From assembly GCA_011053245.1 (NCBI GenBank), contig DRGS01000110.1:1-64000 (forward strand): DNA of 64,000 nt, given 5' to 3'. This document shows, piece by piece, positions 35,972 to 45,821 of this stretch. The stretch is from Phycisphaerales bacterium. GTDB taxonomy: Bacteria; Planctomycetota; Phycisphaerae; Sedimentisphaerales; Anaerohalosphaeraceae. The position numbers were made by a program, and so were the translations under genes. The notes below the pieces were generated by a model, which did no database searches, was not told where the DNA came from, and saw only the letters and a program-made list of their open reading frames with translations. Every line of letters begins with the position of its first letter. Position 1 is the first letter of the stretch.

Positions 35972-37147
35972 TTAAACTTTAAGCTCGATCACTTCTTTGT
36001 AAATTTGTTGGATACTATTTGCATAAACTTTATTTGTAAAGTTTTCTAAAACACGTTGGCGACCGTTTTCGCCCAGTCTTTGTGCTTGATCGTTGTCTTT
36101 AAGCAGTTTAACAATAGCATCGGACATTGCTTTTGGGTTTTCTTTAGGGACCAGAATCCCTGTTTGGCCGTTCAGCACTTCTTCGGAGTTGCCTTCAACA
36201 TCGGTTACTATAAGAGGTCTTTTCATTGCCATCGCTTCTATAGGAACGATTGGACCTGCTTCTGTTAGCGATGGCTGTACAACAACATCAAGCGATGCTA
36301 ATACGTTTGGGATGTCACTGCGTAAGCCTGTGTAATGAAGCGAATCGGCAATTCCCAAGTGCATAGCCTTTTCCTTTATTTGTTTGAAATAGCTGTTGTC
36401 ATCGGCTATTTCTGTATTTCCAACTATAACAAATTGCGCATGGTAACCCTGTGCCAATACGTGCTTACAGGCGTCGACGAAATTGTGATGTCCTTTTCGC
36501 GGATCAAAATTAGCTATCATCCCGACAAGCGGGACATTTTCATTGATGTCCAATTCGGCTTTTAGCGTAGGTTTAATATTATCCGGGTCAAATATGCTTA
36601 TGTCGATGCCATTGTGAACTGTGCGGATCTTATTGGCACGGGCACCGGAATCGATATAGGATTGTCTGACGATATCGGAGACACTGATCAGCACATTGCT
36701 GAAATTGTTTAGGATGAACATGGTCAGACGTCCTACCAGATAAGGAGACAAAACACTTAGTCCATGCAAGTGGGAAACCGCAGGTGTCTTTGCGATCCGT
36801 GCAGCGAAATTGCCGCCCCAGCATGCTTCGGAGTTCACATGAACGAGATCGACTTTTTGCTCGATGATCAGTTTTGCAATTCTTTTAGCACATGACATCA
36901 TGCCTGTCAGAAACTGCGACTGACGAAAGGGAGAGAAAGATCGCAAAATGGTTTTAATACCGCAGTCAAAATACGCTTTAGCACCAAGGCTGATGAAATC
37001 ATCAGCTTCGGCTCCGGGTTCCTGCAAGACTACTGATGGCGCAAACTGCGTACGATCAAGATTAGAGACTAGTTCGCGAAGACTTTGATGTGGTCCCGAT
37101 TTATAAGCATAAGGCTGTATGTATAATATGTGATAGGGCAGTGACAT
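35972..37147 (-). CDS. Family 4 glycosyltransferase
   Basis: 391 aa. Starts with YIQPYAYKSGPHQSLRELV, followed by VSHLHGLSVLSPYLV and a donor-site segment MIANFDPRKGHHNFVDA, then VVQPSLTEAGPIVPIEAMA (E-X7-E). Typical GT-B glycogen synthase-like architecture. Probably one of the inner-membrane transferases of the repeat unit. Located between carbamoyltransferase and polymerase genes. Confidence 0.9.
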   Translation of the reverse strand: MSLPYHILYIQPYAYKSGPHQSLRELVSNLDRTQFAPSVVLQEPGAEADDFISLGAKAYFDCGIKTILRSFSPFRQSQFLTGMMSCAKRIAKLIIEQKVDLVHVNSEACWGGNFAARIAKTPAVSHLHGLSVLSPYLVGRLTMFILNNFSNVLISVSDIVRQSYIDSGARANKIRTVHNGIDISIFDPDNIKPTLKAELDINENVPLVGMIANFDPRKGHHNFVDACKHVLAQGYHAQFVIVGNTEIADDNSYFKQIKEKAMHLGIADSLHYTGLRSDIPNVLASLDVVVQPSLTEAGPIVPIEAMAMKRPLIVTDVEGNSEEVLNGQTGILVPKENPKAMSDAIVKLLKDNDQAQRLGENGRQRVLENFTNKVYANSIQQIYKEVIELKV

Positions 37148-37185
37148 AGTTCCCGCAATATTTAGATGTTATTTAAAAGGGCAAT

Positions 37186-38595
37186 TTATTGTTTTATTAA
37201 AAGGTTTTGTTGTCTGCACAAACGCATACGACAAAACCACGCCATGCAAAAGAAAAATATAAGATTGTAGATTACGTCTATGCAAATAAACATATCAAAT
37301 CCAAACCCGTAGAGCCATCCCCAATAAGCACGAAAAATGATTGCCGCATAGAGCAAGTTTAAAAAAGGGTCTTTTTCCGGTCGTCTTTTTAAAAGAAATT
37401 TGAAAAACAGGATCATAAGAAAAAACATTATTATAGAAAAAAAAGAAAAGATCACTGAGGTTTCGCCAAAAAGAGTCACTTGGTCGGAATTCATTCCTGT
37501 TTTCGGCAAAGATCCATTTCGTGCATAAGTAAACATCCGGCTGGCATATGGGACGCCAAAGACATCAAAGCCCGGCGATAATTTGTCTGTTATAGACTTG
37601 AAGTAATACTTGAAAGATATGTATGGGGGATAAAGACTGTTTTCTGATGATTCAACATAATAATCAAAAAATCCCATTCTGGAACTAACAGCGCGGAATA
37701 TGTTCCCAAATGAAGTTTTAATCGCTGAAATTCTTTCAATAAGATTATTCGTTTCTATATACCCTCTTTGATAAAACCGCATGATATTTCCGAGAAAAAA
37801 GTTCAGTCCTACAAGCGGGATCAAAAGTGTTGACATAACCAAATGTTTGGTTTTCATGATTATTGGGCCACAGCAAACTAATTTTGCGATTATAAACGCC
37901 AATATTAAGAACGCTATTGGTTGCTTGCTTCCAGAATAACAACGATATATACAATAAGTAGAAATAAGCGATGCGGCCCAACATTTGTGAGTTACACTAA
38001 GAGTTTTACCGGCAGCAACAATATATGTTATTAATATAAGTATCGCAATTGCAGGCGAAAATATCGAAAGTATTATTCTGAAAGGCCCCATGAAAGAGGA
38101 TGTTCCCGCATAGCCATCGCTCAAGAACACGCCTGACGCTATATCAAAAAGAATAACTATTGAAGTAAACAGCATGATTCTAGTTGCTCTTTGCTTAGTA
38201 ATAGAGTGGTTCAGTTCATTCATCTTTGGATTTAAAACGATTATAGCAAGTGACAAGGCAAGGTAATGATAACACAATTCCAGTATCTTACTGTTCATCA
38301 GGCCACTGGATATAGGAATCCTCTCTAGTATAGTAGGCATGTCAAGAAGCAATAACATTGGGATTCGTGAATGATAAGCAATTAATATTAGGACTAACAA
38401 TAGCTCCATGAATATATTTTTTCTTAGACCATTAATTATGATGGTACTCAAAATGCATAATGTGAATAAGGCGTAATATATTATGCTAGTAGCATCTAAA
38501 TACTTATTTCCTTCTTTAAACAAAGTTAAATAAAGAAGTAAATTAGCAATCAAAATAAAATAAAAAATTGTATTCAGTCTTATCCGCATTTTCAA
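37186..38595 (-). CDS. O-antigen polymerase-like membrane protein (Wzy type)
   Basis: 469 aa, highly hydrophobic with about 11-12 helices and one larger extracytoplasmic loop around residues 280-380 that contains YPPYISFKYYF. Sequence conservation in Wzy proteins is poor; the call rests on topology, length and the presence of a flippase and an initiating transferase in the same locus. The start is TTG 38595 or the ATG two codons later. It has no detectable family motif. Confidence 0.65.
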   Translation of the reverse strand: MKMRIRLNTIFYFILIANLLLYLTLFKEGNKYLDATSIIYYALFTLCILSTIIINGLRKNIFMELLLVLILIAYHSRIPMLLLLDMPTILERIPISSGLMNSKILELCYHYLALSLAIIVLNPKMNELNHSITKQRATRIMLFTSIVILFDIASGVFLSDGYAGTSSFMGPFRIILSIFSPAIAILILITYIVAAGKTLSVTHKCWAASLISTYCIYRCYSGSKQPIAFLILAFIIAKLVCCGPIIMKTKHLVMSTLLIPLVGLNFFLGNIMRFYQRGYIETNNLIERISAIKTSFGNIFRAVSSRMGFFDYYVESSENSLYPPYISFKYYFKSITDKLSPGFDVFGVPYASRMFTYARNGSLPKTGMNSDQVTLFGETSVIFSFFSIIMFFLMILFFKFLLKRRPEKDPFLNLLYAAIIFRAYWGWLYGFGFDMFICIDVIYNLIFFFCMAWFCRMRLCRQQNLLIKQ

Positions 38596-38708
38596 GCCGT
38601 TATTATGTATGGATTTGCATGTTAAATGTTTCTGTTGGTTTTGTTTAGATGCAACCAGCCAAATTATCCTTGAAAGCTTCTTGGCACAGCCGCAGGTATA
38701 ACTAAAGC

Positions 38709-39635
38709 TTAAATATTTTTAATGCGTTGTATATGAATCGTCATTATGTGACATGCTGATTTAAGCTTTAGATTCCAGCTACGGGATCTACACGATGCCT
38801 TGAACAATTTAAGGGCATCGCTATATCGGCCCATTTTTTGCTTAAGCCTTCCTGTAATGTAACTTAAAAACAGTTCATGCTCTTTTCTGTCTTCACTATT
38901 CAAAAAGGAGATGTGTTTCTCGGACAAGGTTTTTTCTCGTACGAGCTGGTTTTCAGAAATCTCTGATATATTAGCGTCTCCCATCCAGTATTTACCCAGC
39001 GACATTGGGATATAGACGAATTTGTTAGTTACCCTGGAAATTTTTAACCAGAGATCAAAATCTTCAACCGCAAACAAAGATCGGTCTTCGTTTAATCCGC
39101 CAACGCTGTTGACGATCTCTTTTTTTACAACTACGCTTGAATTGCTCAAGGCATTTCCATTTGTCATCAGATCAACGAATGGAGAAGAGCTTAGCTTTCG
39201 AGTTCTTATTCTTTTTAAGGGCTTTTCGCTTTTCGATGTATAAATCTCAAGGTCATGATAAACAATGTCAGCTTTGGGAAAATAGTTCATTGCTATTTCT
39301 AATTTTTTCGGATACCAGCTGTCGTCAGAGTCAAGAAATGCCAAGTAGCATCCGGAGGCAATATTCACGCCCGCATTACGTGTGCGGGCAGGTCCGCCGT
39401 TGGTTTCTGATTTGACAAGTTTAAGGAAGCCGTCTTTGAAACACGAAAGCTCTTTTACAATAGAGACCGTATTGTCGGTGCTTTTGTCGTCAACAACAAT
39501 GATCTCTAAAGGCTGAAGTGTTTGGGCTAAGACGCTGTCTATCGTTCTGCTAATATATTTGGATGCATTGTATGCAGGAATTATAACACTGCAATCGCAG
39601 CTGTGTTCTTTATTGATCTTTGTATCCAATTTCAA
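38709..39635 (-). CDS. Family 2 glycosyltransferase, start at a recombination junction
   Basis: 308 aa. GT-A motifs: [47 protein letters not shown] (DDS metal site ~107). The apparent start is TTG 39635, overlapping the stop of the upstream UDP-glucuronate decarboxylase fragment (TTGA). No ATG precedes the conserved [10 protein letters not shown]. The original start may therefore have been replaced during the rearrangement, and expression may rely on coupling to the fragment. C-terminal 60 residues resemble a helical tail. Confidence 0.83.
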   Translation of the reverse strand: MKLDTKINKEHSCDCSVIIPAYNASKYISRTIDSVLAQTLQPLEIIVVDDKSTDNTVSIVKELSCFKDGFLKLVKSETNGGPARTRNAGVNIASGCYLAFLDSDDSWYPKKLEIAMNYFPKADIVYHDLEIYTSKSEKPLKRIRTRKLSSSPFVDLMTNGNALSNSSVVVKKEIVNSVGGLNEDRSLFAVEDFDLWLKISRVTNKFVYIPMSLGKYWMGDANISEISENQLVREKTLSEKHISFLNSEDRKEHELFLSYITGRLKQKMGRYSDALKLFKASCRSRSWNLKLKSACHIMTIHIQRIKNI

Positions 39636-39904
39636 TTTCCAATATTAATATTTCCCGGCCTACCTTGGTCCATCAAACGTATCAGCCTTTCTACCGTGTC
39701 ATCAACAAAACAAAATGACCGTGTATGTTCACCGTCGCCGAAAATTGCAATATCCTCACCGCGTAGTGCCTGCAAAATAAAATTGCTTATAACCCGCCTG
39801 TCATCCGGGCGCATTCGCGGCCCGTACATATTAAAAATGCGGGCGATACGAATATCGACATTGTTTTCGCGATAATAATCGAACATCACCGTCTCGGCTA
39901 ATCG
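39632..39904 (-). pseudogene. Internal fragment of a second UDP-glucuronate decarboxylase
   Basis: About 90 codons ([11 protein letters not shown] through NINIGN) matching only the middle-to-late part of UXS enzymes: [50 protein letters not shown] stands immediately before the homologous segment, and TGA immediately after. The N-terminal NAD-binding and catalytic parts and the C-terminus are missing. It differs at many positions from the intact gene at 28.4 kb, so it is not a recent duplicate of it. Confidence 0.75.
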
Positions 39905-39940
39905 TTAGAGGTTTTTGTTATCCCGATCGAAGCATATCGG

Positions 39941-41725
39941 TTAGGACAAGATGTCATCCCAGGCTTGTCGATTAAACGGTTCAGCAATCAAACTGCTGTC
40001 GAATTCGTCTGGGTTTTCATCTGTTGAAAAATTTAAGGCATCCTTATCGCAAATTGTTTTTTGTTTGAAATCTGTACAAAGCAGAGGGTCCAGATCTATT
40101 CGCTCAGGCAGATATTTTAAAACATTTATTCCGTTGGCCATACATTCTAATGCAGCGGTCGTCCCGATATGCACAGCCCATCCGACTTGCTCCATCCACT
40201 GTTCCATTGAGCCGCTTACAAAAGTAAAGTTGGACGGTAGTTCGGGGAGATGTTCTCTTATAACGGATTCAGGGGTGTCTGGATGAGGCTTTAGGAAAAA
40301 TGTTTTATTTGAAGTTTCATTTCGTAAAAGATAAAATAACAGGTCGAGCGAATAATCCAGAGAAACTGAGAGCAAAACCAGAACCTTTTCATCTCTATCG
40401 CTATTTTCAACATGCTCTTGAGATTCGGCTGATTTAGCATTTGAAGCATATCGAAGCGAACCGCCATTTTTAATATCGCAGGAAAACCCGGCTTTGTCCA
40501 GGATGGATTTTGCGTAGTGACCATTAGCCATAATAATATCAGGCTGGGGATGACTTTTGTTTTCGTCCTCACCAAGGAAGAAGTTTAAATAGAAAAACGG
40601 CACAGTTATAGTGTGGCATGCAACTATCTTAGAATCGATCCCGGTTTGTCTCGCTGCGGTTATTAGCATTTTGTCCCATGTTTGATTTTCAAATGGATAT
40701 GCTATAACTTTTGGGCTGATATTATGCTTTTCAAAGATATTTAGATTAATTAGATAATTCAAATAAGTTGAAACGATGCCGCCTCTTTCCTTGAATATCT
40801 CTGCTTCAAGCAACGGATTGAAATTCAAACCATTGACATCGCCTTGCAACTTACGCCATTTCAGAGTTAGTGATCTTTTGGCGGCTTTGAAAATGTCTGA
40901 GAATTTCGCAAAGAGCATTATTGGAATGATCTCTTCTGATTTATGTGTTTTTTTCAATAAACGTACCGACAGGTTCGGCAGTGTAAAAGTAACAGTATTT
41001 AATTTCTTTTCTTTGCAATAGCTCCTTAATGCTTTTAGATATGGGCCGGTGAATTCGGGCTGTTCGCCTTTAAACGAACGGTCTCCGATCCATGTGTAAA
41101 AAAGAATGTCGATCTTGTTTTTTAAAACTTCTGCCAATTGCATGCGATATTTCGCAGCGTATATTTTATTAAAAAGCCACAGCGAGGCTAAACGCAACGA
41201 AGCATAGATCATGCTGGCAACGAATAATATTCTATGCTTGGCATAGTTTTTTATGTGAGAACCCAGGGCTTTCGCAACAAAAACAGATTCGTCGTTAAAG
41301 CTGCTCGAGCATGCCTCGGCCAGCCATGCGTCTTCTACGATGATCAATCTTTTCTTAATGCCCTGTTCTATCCACGTTTGGACAAGCAATAAGAAAGAAT
41401 AATTCAGGAAGAGGTCTGAAATCAAAGGGCTTTTATATGCAGCCATAGTTGCCCACCACATAGGTTTGTCTTGGTTTTGTCCTGTTTTAGAGACGAGATC
41501 AAGAAACGCCTGTTTGTTTTTTATCGACACGGACTGAAGTTCCTTGGCATAACAATGTCTGCTTGTCTGCCCCAGCTCCTTTGCAATTGATTCGCGAACA
41601 GAGGCATCTTTGCCCATAAATGACCACTGCCAACCTTCGTTAGATACTAGATCCTTAAAGGCGTTCCTTTTGCTTAGAGGAACGATGACAATGTTGTAAT
41701 TTTTCAATGAGGTTTTGGGAGTCAT
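39941..41725 (-). CDS. Surface-carbohydrate biosynthesis protein (TIGR04326-like)
   Basis: 594 aa. I recognise only general resemblance to a family of conserved proteins (TIGR04326) found in surface-polysaccharide loci. The C-terminal half is GT-B-like: VIAYPFENQTWDKML, then PDIIMANGHYAKSIL, FFLKPHPDTP and HIGTTAALECMANGI, the last two resembling CDP-glycerol/Kdo-type transferase donor sites. It is next to a KdsB-like cytidylyltransferase (40 bp), so it could transfer a CMP-activated ulosonic acid. The N-terminal half has no recognisable family. Confidence 0.52.
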   Translation of the reverse strand: MTPKTSLKNYNIVIVPLSKRNAFKDLVSNEGWQWSFMGKDASVRESIAKELGQTSRHCYAKELQSVSIKNKQAFLDLVSKTGQNQDKPMWWATMAAYKSPLISDLFLNYSFLLLVQTWIEQGIKKRLIIVEDAWLAEACSSSFNDESVFVAKALGSHIKNYAKHRILFVASMIYASLRLASLWLFNKIYAAKYRMQLAEVLKNKIDILFYTWIGDRSFKGEQPEFTGPYLKALRSYCKEKKLNTVTFTLPNLSVRLLKKTHKSEEIIPIMLFAKFSDIFKAAKRSLTLKWRKLQGDVNGLNFNPLLEAEIFKERGGIVSTYLNYLINLNIFEKHNISPKVIAYPFENQTWDKMLITAARQTGIDSKIVACHTITVPFFYLNFFLGEDENKSHPQPDIIMANGHYAKSILDKAGFSCDIKNGGSLRYASNAKSAESQEHVENSDRDEKVLVLLSVSLDYSLDLLFYLLRNETSNKTFFLKPHPDTPESVIREHLPELPSNFTFVSGSMEQWMEQVGWAVHIGTTAALECMANGINVLKYLPERIDLDPLLCTDFKQKTICDKDALNFSTDENPDEFDSSLIAEPFNRQAWDDILS

Positions 41726-41764
41726 GGCTTGTTAGTTGACCTGTTAAGCTTCAGCTAGTTTATA

Positions 41765-42505
41765 TTATCGCAAATACTTCAGTTTTATTGTGTCTTTTTT
41801 CATCATCTCTTTTACCAGGGTCAAGTCTTGCGGCGTATCGACGGAAGTTGTGTATTCCTCTATCGGCACGCCCCTTATCTTAAACCCATGTTCGATAATT
41901 CGCAAATATTCGATATATTCGACTTTTTCAAGAGGCGTAGCGGCCCATGATGCGAATTTCATGAGGAAGGGCTTGCGGAAAGCTACTATGCAATAGAGTT
42001 TATAGAGAAATTCCACTTTGCTTCTGTCAGCAGAGGGGATGTCAGACCGCGACATATATAAAATGTCATTGTTTAAATCCATAACCACCTTGCACTCACT
42101 CGTATCGTTAAACCGCGGCGTTTTGCAGACAAGTGTTGTAAACTGGATGTTATCGTCACGCTTAATGGTTCGCACCAGCTTGTCGATATCGCTCGGATTC
42201 AAAAGCGGTTCGTCTCCCTGAATATTCACAATTATGTCAGCATTCATGTTCTCAACAGTTTCGGCTACTCTATCGGTTCCGCACTGATGCTTTTCGGAAG
42301 TCATTACAGCTTTGCCGCCATGAGCGGTTACGGTATCGTATATTTCCTTGCTGTCAGTAGCTACAAAAACATTATCCAGCAGGGAGCACATCTGCACACG
42401 CTTCAATACGTGGACGATCATCGGCAGCCCCTCAATGTCAACAAGAGCCTTGTTCGGAAGCCTGGTCGATTTTAAACGCGAAGGTATAACCCCTACTACT
42501 GTCAT
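41765..42505 (-). CDS. 3-deoxy-manno-octulosonate cytidylyltransferase-family protein (KdsB-like)
   Basis: 246 aa, normal for KdsB. Activates a 2-keto-3-deoxy sugar acid to its CMP derivative. Motifs: PSRLKSTRLPNKAL (CTP-binding), VATDSKEI, CGTDRVAE, NIQGDEPLL, and SVDTPQDL near the end. Translationally coupled to the upstream radical SAM gene (ATGA). No KdsA or KdsD is visible near it, and its neighbours are aldolases, so the substrate may be a ulosonic acid other than Kdo. The symbol is withheld for that reason. Confidence 0.85.
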   Translation of the reverse strand: MTVVGVIPSRLKSTRLPNKALVDIEGLPMIVHVLKRVQMCSLLDNVFVATDSKEIYDTVTAHGGKAVMTSEKHQCGTDRVAETVENMNADIIVNIQGDEPLLNPSDIDKLVRTIKRDDNIQFTTLVCKTPRFNDTSECKVVMDLNNDILYMSRSDIPSADRSKVEFLYKLYCIVAFRKPFLMKFASWAATPLEKVEYIEYLRIIEHGFKIRGVPIEEYTTSVDTPQDLTLVKEMMKKDTIKLKYLR

Positions 42506-44052
42506 TTCGCAAAACCTTTCAATAATCTTTTCAATTTTTTGGCAAACTGCAAAACATAATAATCCATACTATATAAAAATCGGCTATGTTCAAGCCGCCA
42601 TAATAATATGCTTTTAATGACTTTGGCGCTGAGCCGCTCTCGATTGCCCGGCTTATTCAACTTAGTGGAACAAATATTAATATAATCGTTCATAGCTTCG
42701 GAATATTTTTCAAAGCCTGGCCAGGTCCATAACTCAGTATTGACGATCAGCGAGCCGTCGACATTTAAAGCACTCTCCCATTGTTCGATCGTGCTGGGAA
42801 TCTTAACGTTATATTTCTCAACGATCCCATTAAACATTGGCGAACCCGGGTAATATCGAAATATAAAAGGCCCTGCTATGTTAGTGCGAATGTTTGCCCT
42901 TAGCAATTTTCCGCAAAGTTTGTATGTGGCCATCGTTTCATTCTTTTTTTCGTCCTCTAAGCCAACCATAAAAGAAAACCGCGGGGTGATGCTGAAATTT
43001 GAAAGCTCGTTGACAGCACATAAAATGTCTTCGTATTTAATATCTTTCTTAATATAATCCAGCATTCTCTGTGAGCCGCTTTCGGCACCCATGGCAATAG
43101 AGGATATGCCAATTTCCTCCATTTCAGGCAGAAGCTTTCGGAACGAGTCTTTCTTGAAGTAAGAAACTCTTGTCCATATTCTGGCAGAAAATTTTAGTTT
43201 TTCTGCCTTTACAATTTGTATGAATTCTTTTAATCGGTTTTTGTTTATGCAGAAATCCTCGTCAAGAAATAAAAATGCATTTGCTCCGTAGTTGGTTTGC
43301 AGCCTTTTTATCTCGTCAACAATTGCTCGGGCGGTTCGTGCTCGGTACCGCCTTTTTAAAATAACATTGATGCAAAAGGAGCATCGATAGCAACAGCCCA
43401 GGCCTGTAATAATGGGCATTAACTGCAAGTCTTCGATGCCTTCGGTGTTTAATTCACTATTGTAAACAGTTGTAGCGGAAAGATATTTGTCTAAATCCAA
43501 GACTTCGAAGTCAAAATGGGGGACATTTTCAATCTCATCTAGCGATCGAGGGTCAGTGAGAGTGGTGTTGTTTTCGTCGTCGCAATATACAATTCCTTTA
43601 ACATCTTTGAGCTCGACTTCGCCGCAAGTATAATTCATTATTTCTAAAACAGTCCTTGAGCCTTCATTGACAACTCCAATGTCAACATAAGGGTTGTCGA
43701 CAGTCTGTTCCGGATACAAAGTTGGATGCACCCCGCCAAAAACAACGAGCGTGTCGGGGTGTTTTTCTTTTATCTTTTTGGCAAGCCTATAGCCCATTGT
43801 CACCTGGGAAGACATTACAGAGAGTCCGACGAAGGCCGTTTTGTCGGATACCCGTTCTAAAACTTGTTCGTCGTAATCGCGATCAAGTGCGCCATCTACA
43901 AACGAAACAGTAATACCGTTCTTTTTTAAAACGGATGCGATCAACATAACTCCGGTTGCGGGATAAATGGAACCGGGGTTGTCATATTTGTAATCATGAG
44001 CTGGTGGAAGATTTACAAGAACGACTTCCTTGTTATGATATGAATTTTGCAT
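42502..44052 (-). CDS. B12-binding radical SAM protein
   Basis: 516 aa. N-terminal cobalamin-binding Rossmann domain (YPATGVMLIASVLKKNG, VVFGGVHPTLYPE), then a radical SAM domain with GLGCCYRCSFC around residues 215-225, whose cysteines bind the [4Fe-4S] cluster. FLDEDFCIN and GAESGSQRMLDYI follow. Class B family members are often methyltransferases or C-C bond-forming enzymes acting on unactivated carbons. Within this cassette it could C-methylate or rearrange the sugar acid. It overlaps kdsB-like by 4 bp. Confidence 0.88.
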   Translation of the reverse strand: MQNSYHNKEVVLVNLPPAHDYKYDNPGSIYPATGVMLIASVLKKNGITVSFVDGALDRDYDEQVLERVSDKTAFVGLSVMSSQVTMGYRLAKKIKEKHPDTLVVFGGVHPTLYPEQTVDNPYVDIGVVNEGSRTVLEIMNYTCGEVELKDVKGIVYCDDENNTTLTDPRSLDEIENVPHFDFEVLDLDKYLSATTVYNSELNTEGIEDLQLMPIITGLGCCYRCSFCINVILKRRYRARTARAIVDEIKRLQTNYGANAFLFLDEDFCINKNRLKEFIQIVKAEKLKFSARIWTRVSYFKKDSFRKLLPEMEEIGISSIAMGAESGSQRMLDYIKKDIKYEDILCAVNELSNFSITPRFSFMVGLEDEKKNETMATYKLCGKLLRANIRTNIAGPFIFRYYPGSPMFNGIVEKYNVKIPSTIEQWESALNVDGSLIVNTELWTWPGFEKYSEAMNDYINICSTKLNKPGNRERLSAKVIKSILLWRLEHSRFLYSMDYYVLQFAKKLKRLLKGFAK

Positions 44053-44069
44053 AAAACCAATAGACCCTT

Positions 44070-44828
44070 TTAATCAATTTTTATATTTGCGACCGACTGA
44101 ACCACATATGGCGTGATCTTTAAAAGCTCGTCTTGCGATGTTAATCCGGTGCAAACACCGATTGACGCCTTGAAGCCGGCGTTAATGCCCGTAAGGACAT
44201 CTGTTTTTGCATCCCCGATCATAACAGCCTTTTTTGGTGAGATGTTCAGAGCATTTACTATAAGTTGCAGCATATCCGGCGATGGCTTTGATTTGTCCAC
44301 CTTATCGGCGCCGACAACAAAATCGAATAAGCCATTTATATTTAAGAAATCCATTGCAAGCTGAGCTCTTTGGGTTTTGTCGGTTGTGGCAATAGCAATT
44401 TTACAGTTGTTTTTTTTTATCTGAGTTAATAATTCGATGGCGCCGTCAAGAGGCGTGATAAATTTGTCGAGCAGAGACAGCGATGCCTCGTCAACTTCCT
44501 GGAATATTTTAAAGCACACATCGTAGACATTTTCACATTGAAGTTTATTGAGATAATCCTCTGCTGCTTTTTGAACTACCTCTCTGGGCAATAAGCCGAC
44601 GGGGCCTTCCGGCCTTATACATTTGTTTTTAAGGTCGATGCCCATTTCGTACATCAAGCTATCTTCGTGTTCATCTAGTGATAGACCATAGAAAGAGCAC
44701 AGCCGTTGCGCCCTCAAGCCAATCATGTTGCTCCAGTAATTGTATAGATCTATGACGGTGCCGTCTTTGTCAAAGACAAATAACTCAATGTCTTCAATTG
44801 CATCATCATTAACGTAAACGGTTACCAT
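44070..44828 (-). CDS. HAD-superfamily phosphatase
   Basis: 252 aa. Motif I FDKDGTVIDLY (~18-28; nucleophile Asp and +2 Asp), motif II IAIATTDKT, Lys in VDKSKPSPDM, motif IV MIGDAKTDVLTG. A C1-type cap sits between motifs I and II. Resembles phosphoglycolate-phosphatase-like HADs. In this cassette it may dephosphorylate a sugar acid phosphate before CMP activation, the role KdsC has for Kdo-8-phosphate. The start overlaps the preceding gene by 7 bp. Confidence 0.85.
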   Translation of the reverse strand: MVTVYVNDDAIEDIELFVFDKDGTVIDLYNYWSNMIGLRAQRLCSFYGLSLDEHEDSLMYEMGIDLKNKCIRPEGPVGLLPREVVQKAAEDYLNKLQCENVYDVCFKIFQEVDEASLSLLDKFITPLDGAIELLTQIKKNNCKIAIATTDKTQRAQLAMDFLNINGLFDFVVGADKVDKSKPSPDMLQLIVNALNISPKKAVMIGDAKTDVLTGINAGFKASIGVCTGLTSQDELLKITPYVVQSVANIKID

Positions 44829-45820
44829 ATCTGTTCACCGATATTAGCAATAATCAGCTTTTCTGCGATGCCAACAGAATTCAATATCTTGTCATCGTTA
44901 TCCATGAAATCATCATCTCCAATAACGTTCTTAACAAGATTTCTGGCAAAGGTGCCGATTGAAACGCCGTTATATTCAACCCCGCACATGTCGGCAAGCT
45001 TTGTTGTCAGGCTGTTGGTTCCTCCGGAAAGCAATATTTTAGTATCGAGCTTTCTTTTCACAATAATATCTGCGATCGCAACCGCTTGCAAAGTGGTATT
45101 AAAGTCGTCACATCCTCCACTCATAGGCACGCCATCGGCTTGAATGATCAATCTATCCTGAGATATTTCTTTAGCTTTTATGATCCGTTCTTCCAGTTTG
45201 AAATCAGATAAATGCAGCCGATCAAGGCACATGCTTACATAGTTATCAGTGATAATTTCGTTTATCATTGCCCATTCAGAAAATATGGATTCCGAATCGG
45301 GGACAGCGGCATGAAGTTCAAACTGTTCAGCACCGCTTTCCTTGCATTCCAGCAACAAAGCCTTAAGGTCTTTGTCGTTATGGTAAAATTTAATTGCGCC
45401 ATGATCGCAAGCTGATTCGCAATTACCACAGCCGATACATTTTTCAGTTATAACATCGGAATCTTTTATCGCATCAGTTGGGCATTTATCAATACATGCA
45501 CCGCAACGGATACATTTATCAGTAATGGCTGCTTTGCGCACATGCGGATCGCCCCGCATGCCAATGCTTACATTAATAAATGGTCTGATTTCAATTTTTT
45601 TGTCAATATTAACAGCGTAATCAAAGGCCTTGTCGATGCCGGCGACGGCACTTTTAACAACCTCGATATTAGCGGAAACATCGAAACATTTCGCGCCTGC
45701 AAGGGTGTAGACAAAAACTAGTTTTTTTACCTGTTCCGCATCTTCATTGCCGGCTCCGCAAACAAGCTTGAAGAGTTTTTTTTGCTTCATCAAATGCGAC
45801 ATAGTTTCAAATCGAGTCAT
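44822..45820 (-). CDS. LdpA-like 4Fe-4S ferredoxin-domain protein
   Basis: 332 aa from ATG 45820, one base after the stop of the aldolase fusion; the frame extends to 45850. N-terminal LFKLVCGAGNEDAEQV and a GAKCFDVSANIEVV barrel-like strand resemble cyanobacterial LdpA. The centre holds two ferredoxin-type clusters, CIRCGACIDKC-P and CIGCGNCESAC (~115-145). A C-terminal TIM-barrel-like part has IIQADGVPMSGG and LLSGGTNSLTTKL. LdpA senses redox in cyanobacteria; here, in a sugar-acid cassette, a redox enzyme or electron donor for the radical SAM partner is more likely. Function not established. Confidence 0.68.
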   Translation of the reverse strand: MTRFETMSHLMKQKKLFKLVCGAGNEDAEQVKKLVFVYTLAGAKCFDVSANIEVVKSAVAGIDKAFDYAVNIDKKIEIRPFINVSIGMRGDPHVRKAAITDKCIRCGACIDKCPTDAIKDSDVITEKCIGCGNCESACDHGAIKFYHNDKDLKALLLECKESGAEQFELHAAVPDSESIFSEWAMINEIITDNYVSMCLDRLHLSDFKLEERIIKAKEISQDRLIIQADGVPMSGGCDDFNTTLQAVAIADIIVKRKLDTKILLSGGTNSLTTKLADMCGVEYNGVSIGTFARNLVKNVIGDDDFMDNDDKILNSVGIAEKLIIANIGEQIW

Positions 45821-45821
45821 A

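Noticed and set aside
41765..42505. Calling this gene kdsB and the locus Kdo synthesis
   Set aside because: No kdsA, kdsD or Kdo transferase is visible, and neighbours point to another ulosonic acid; the family call is kept without the symbol.
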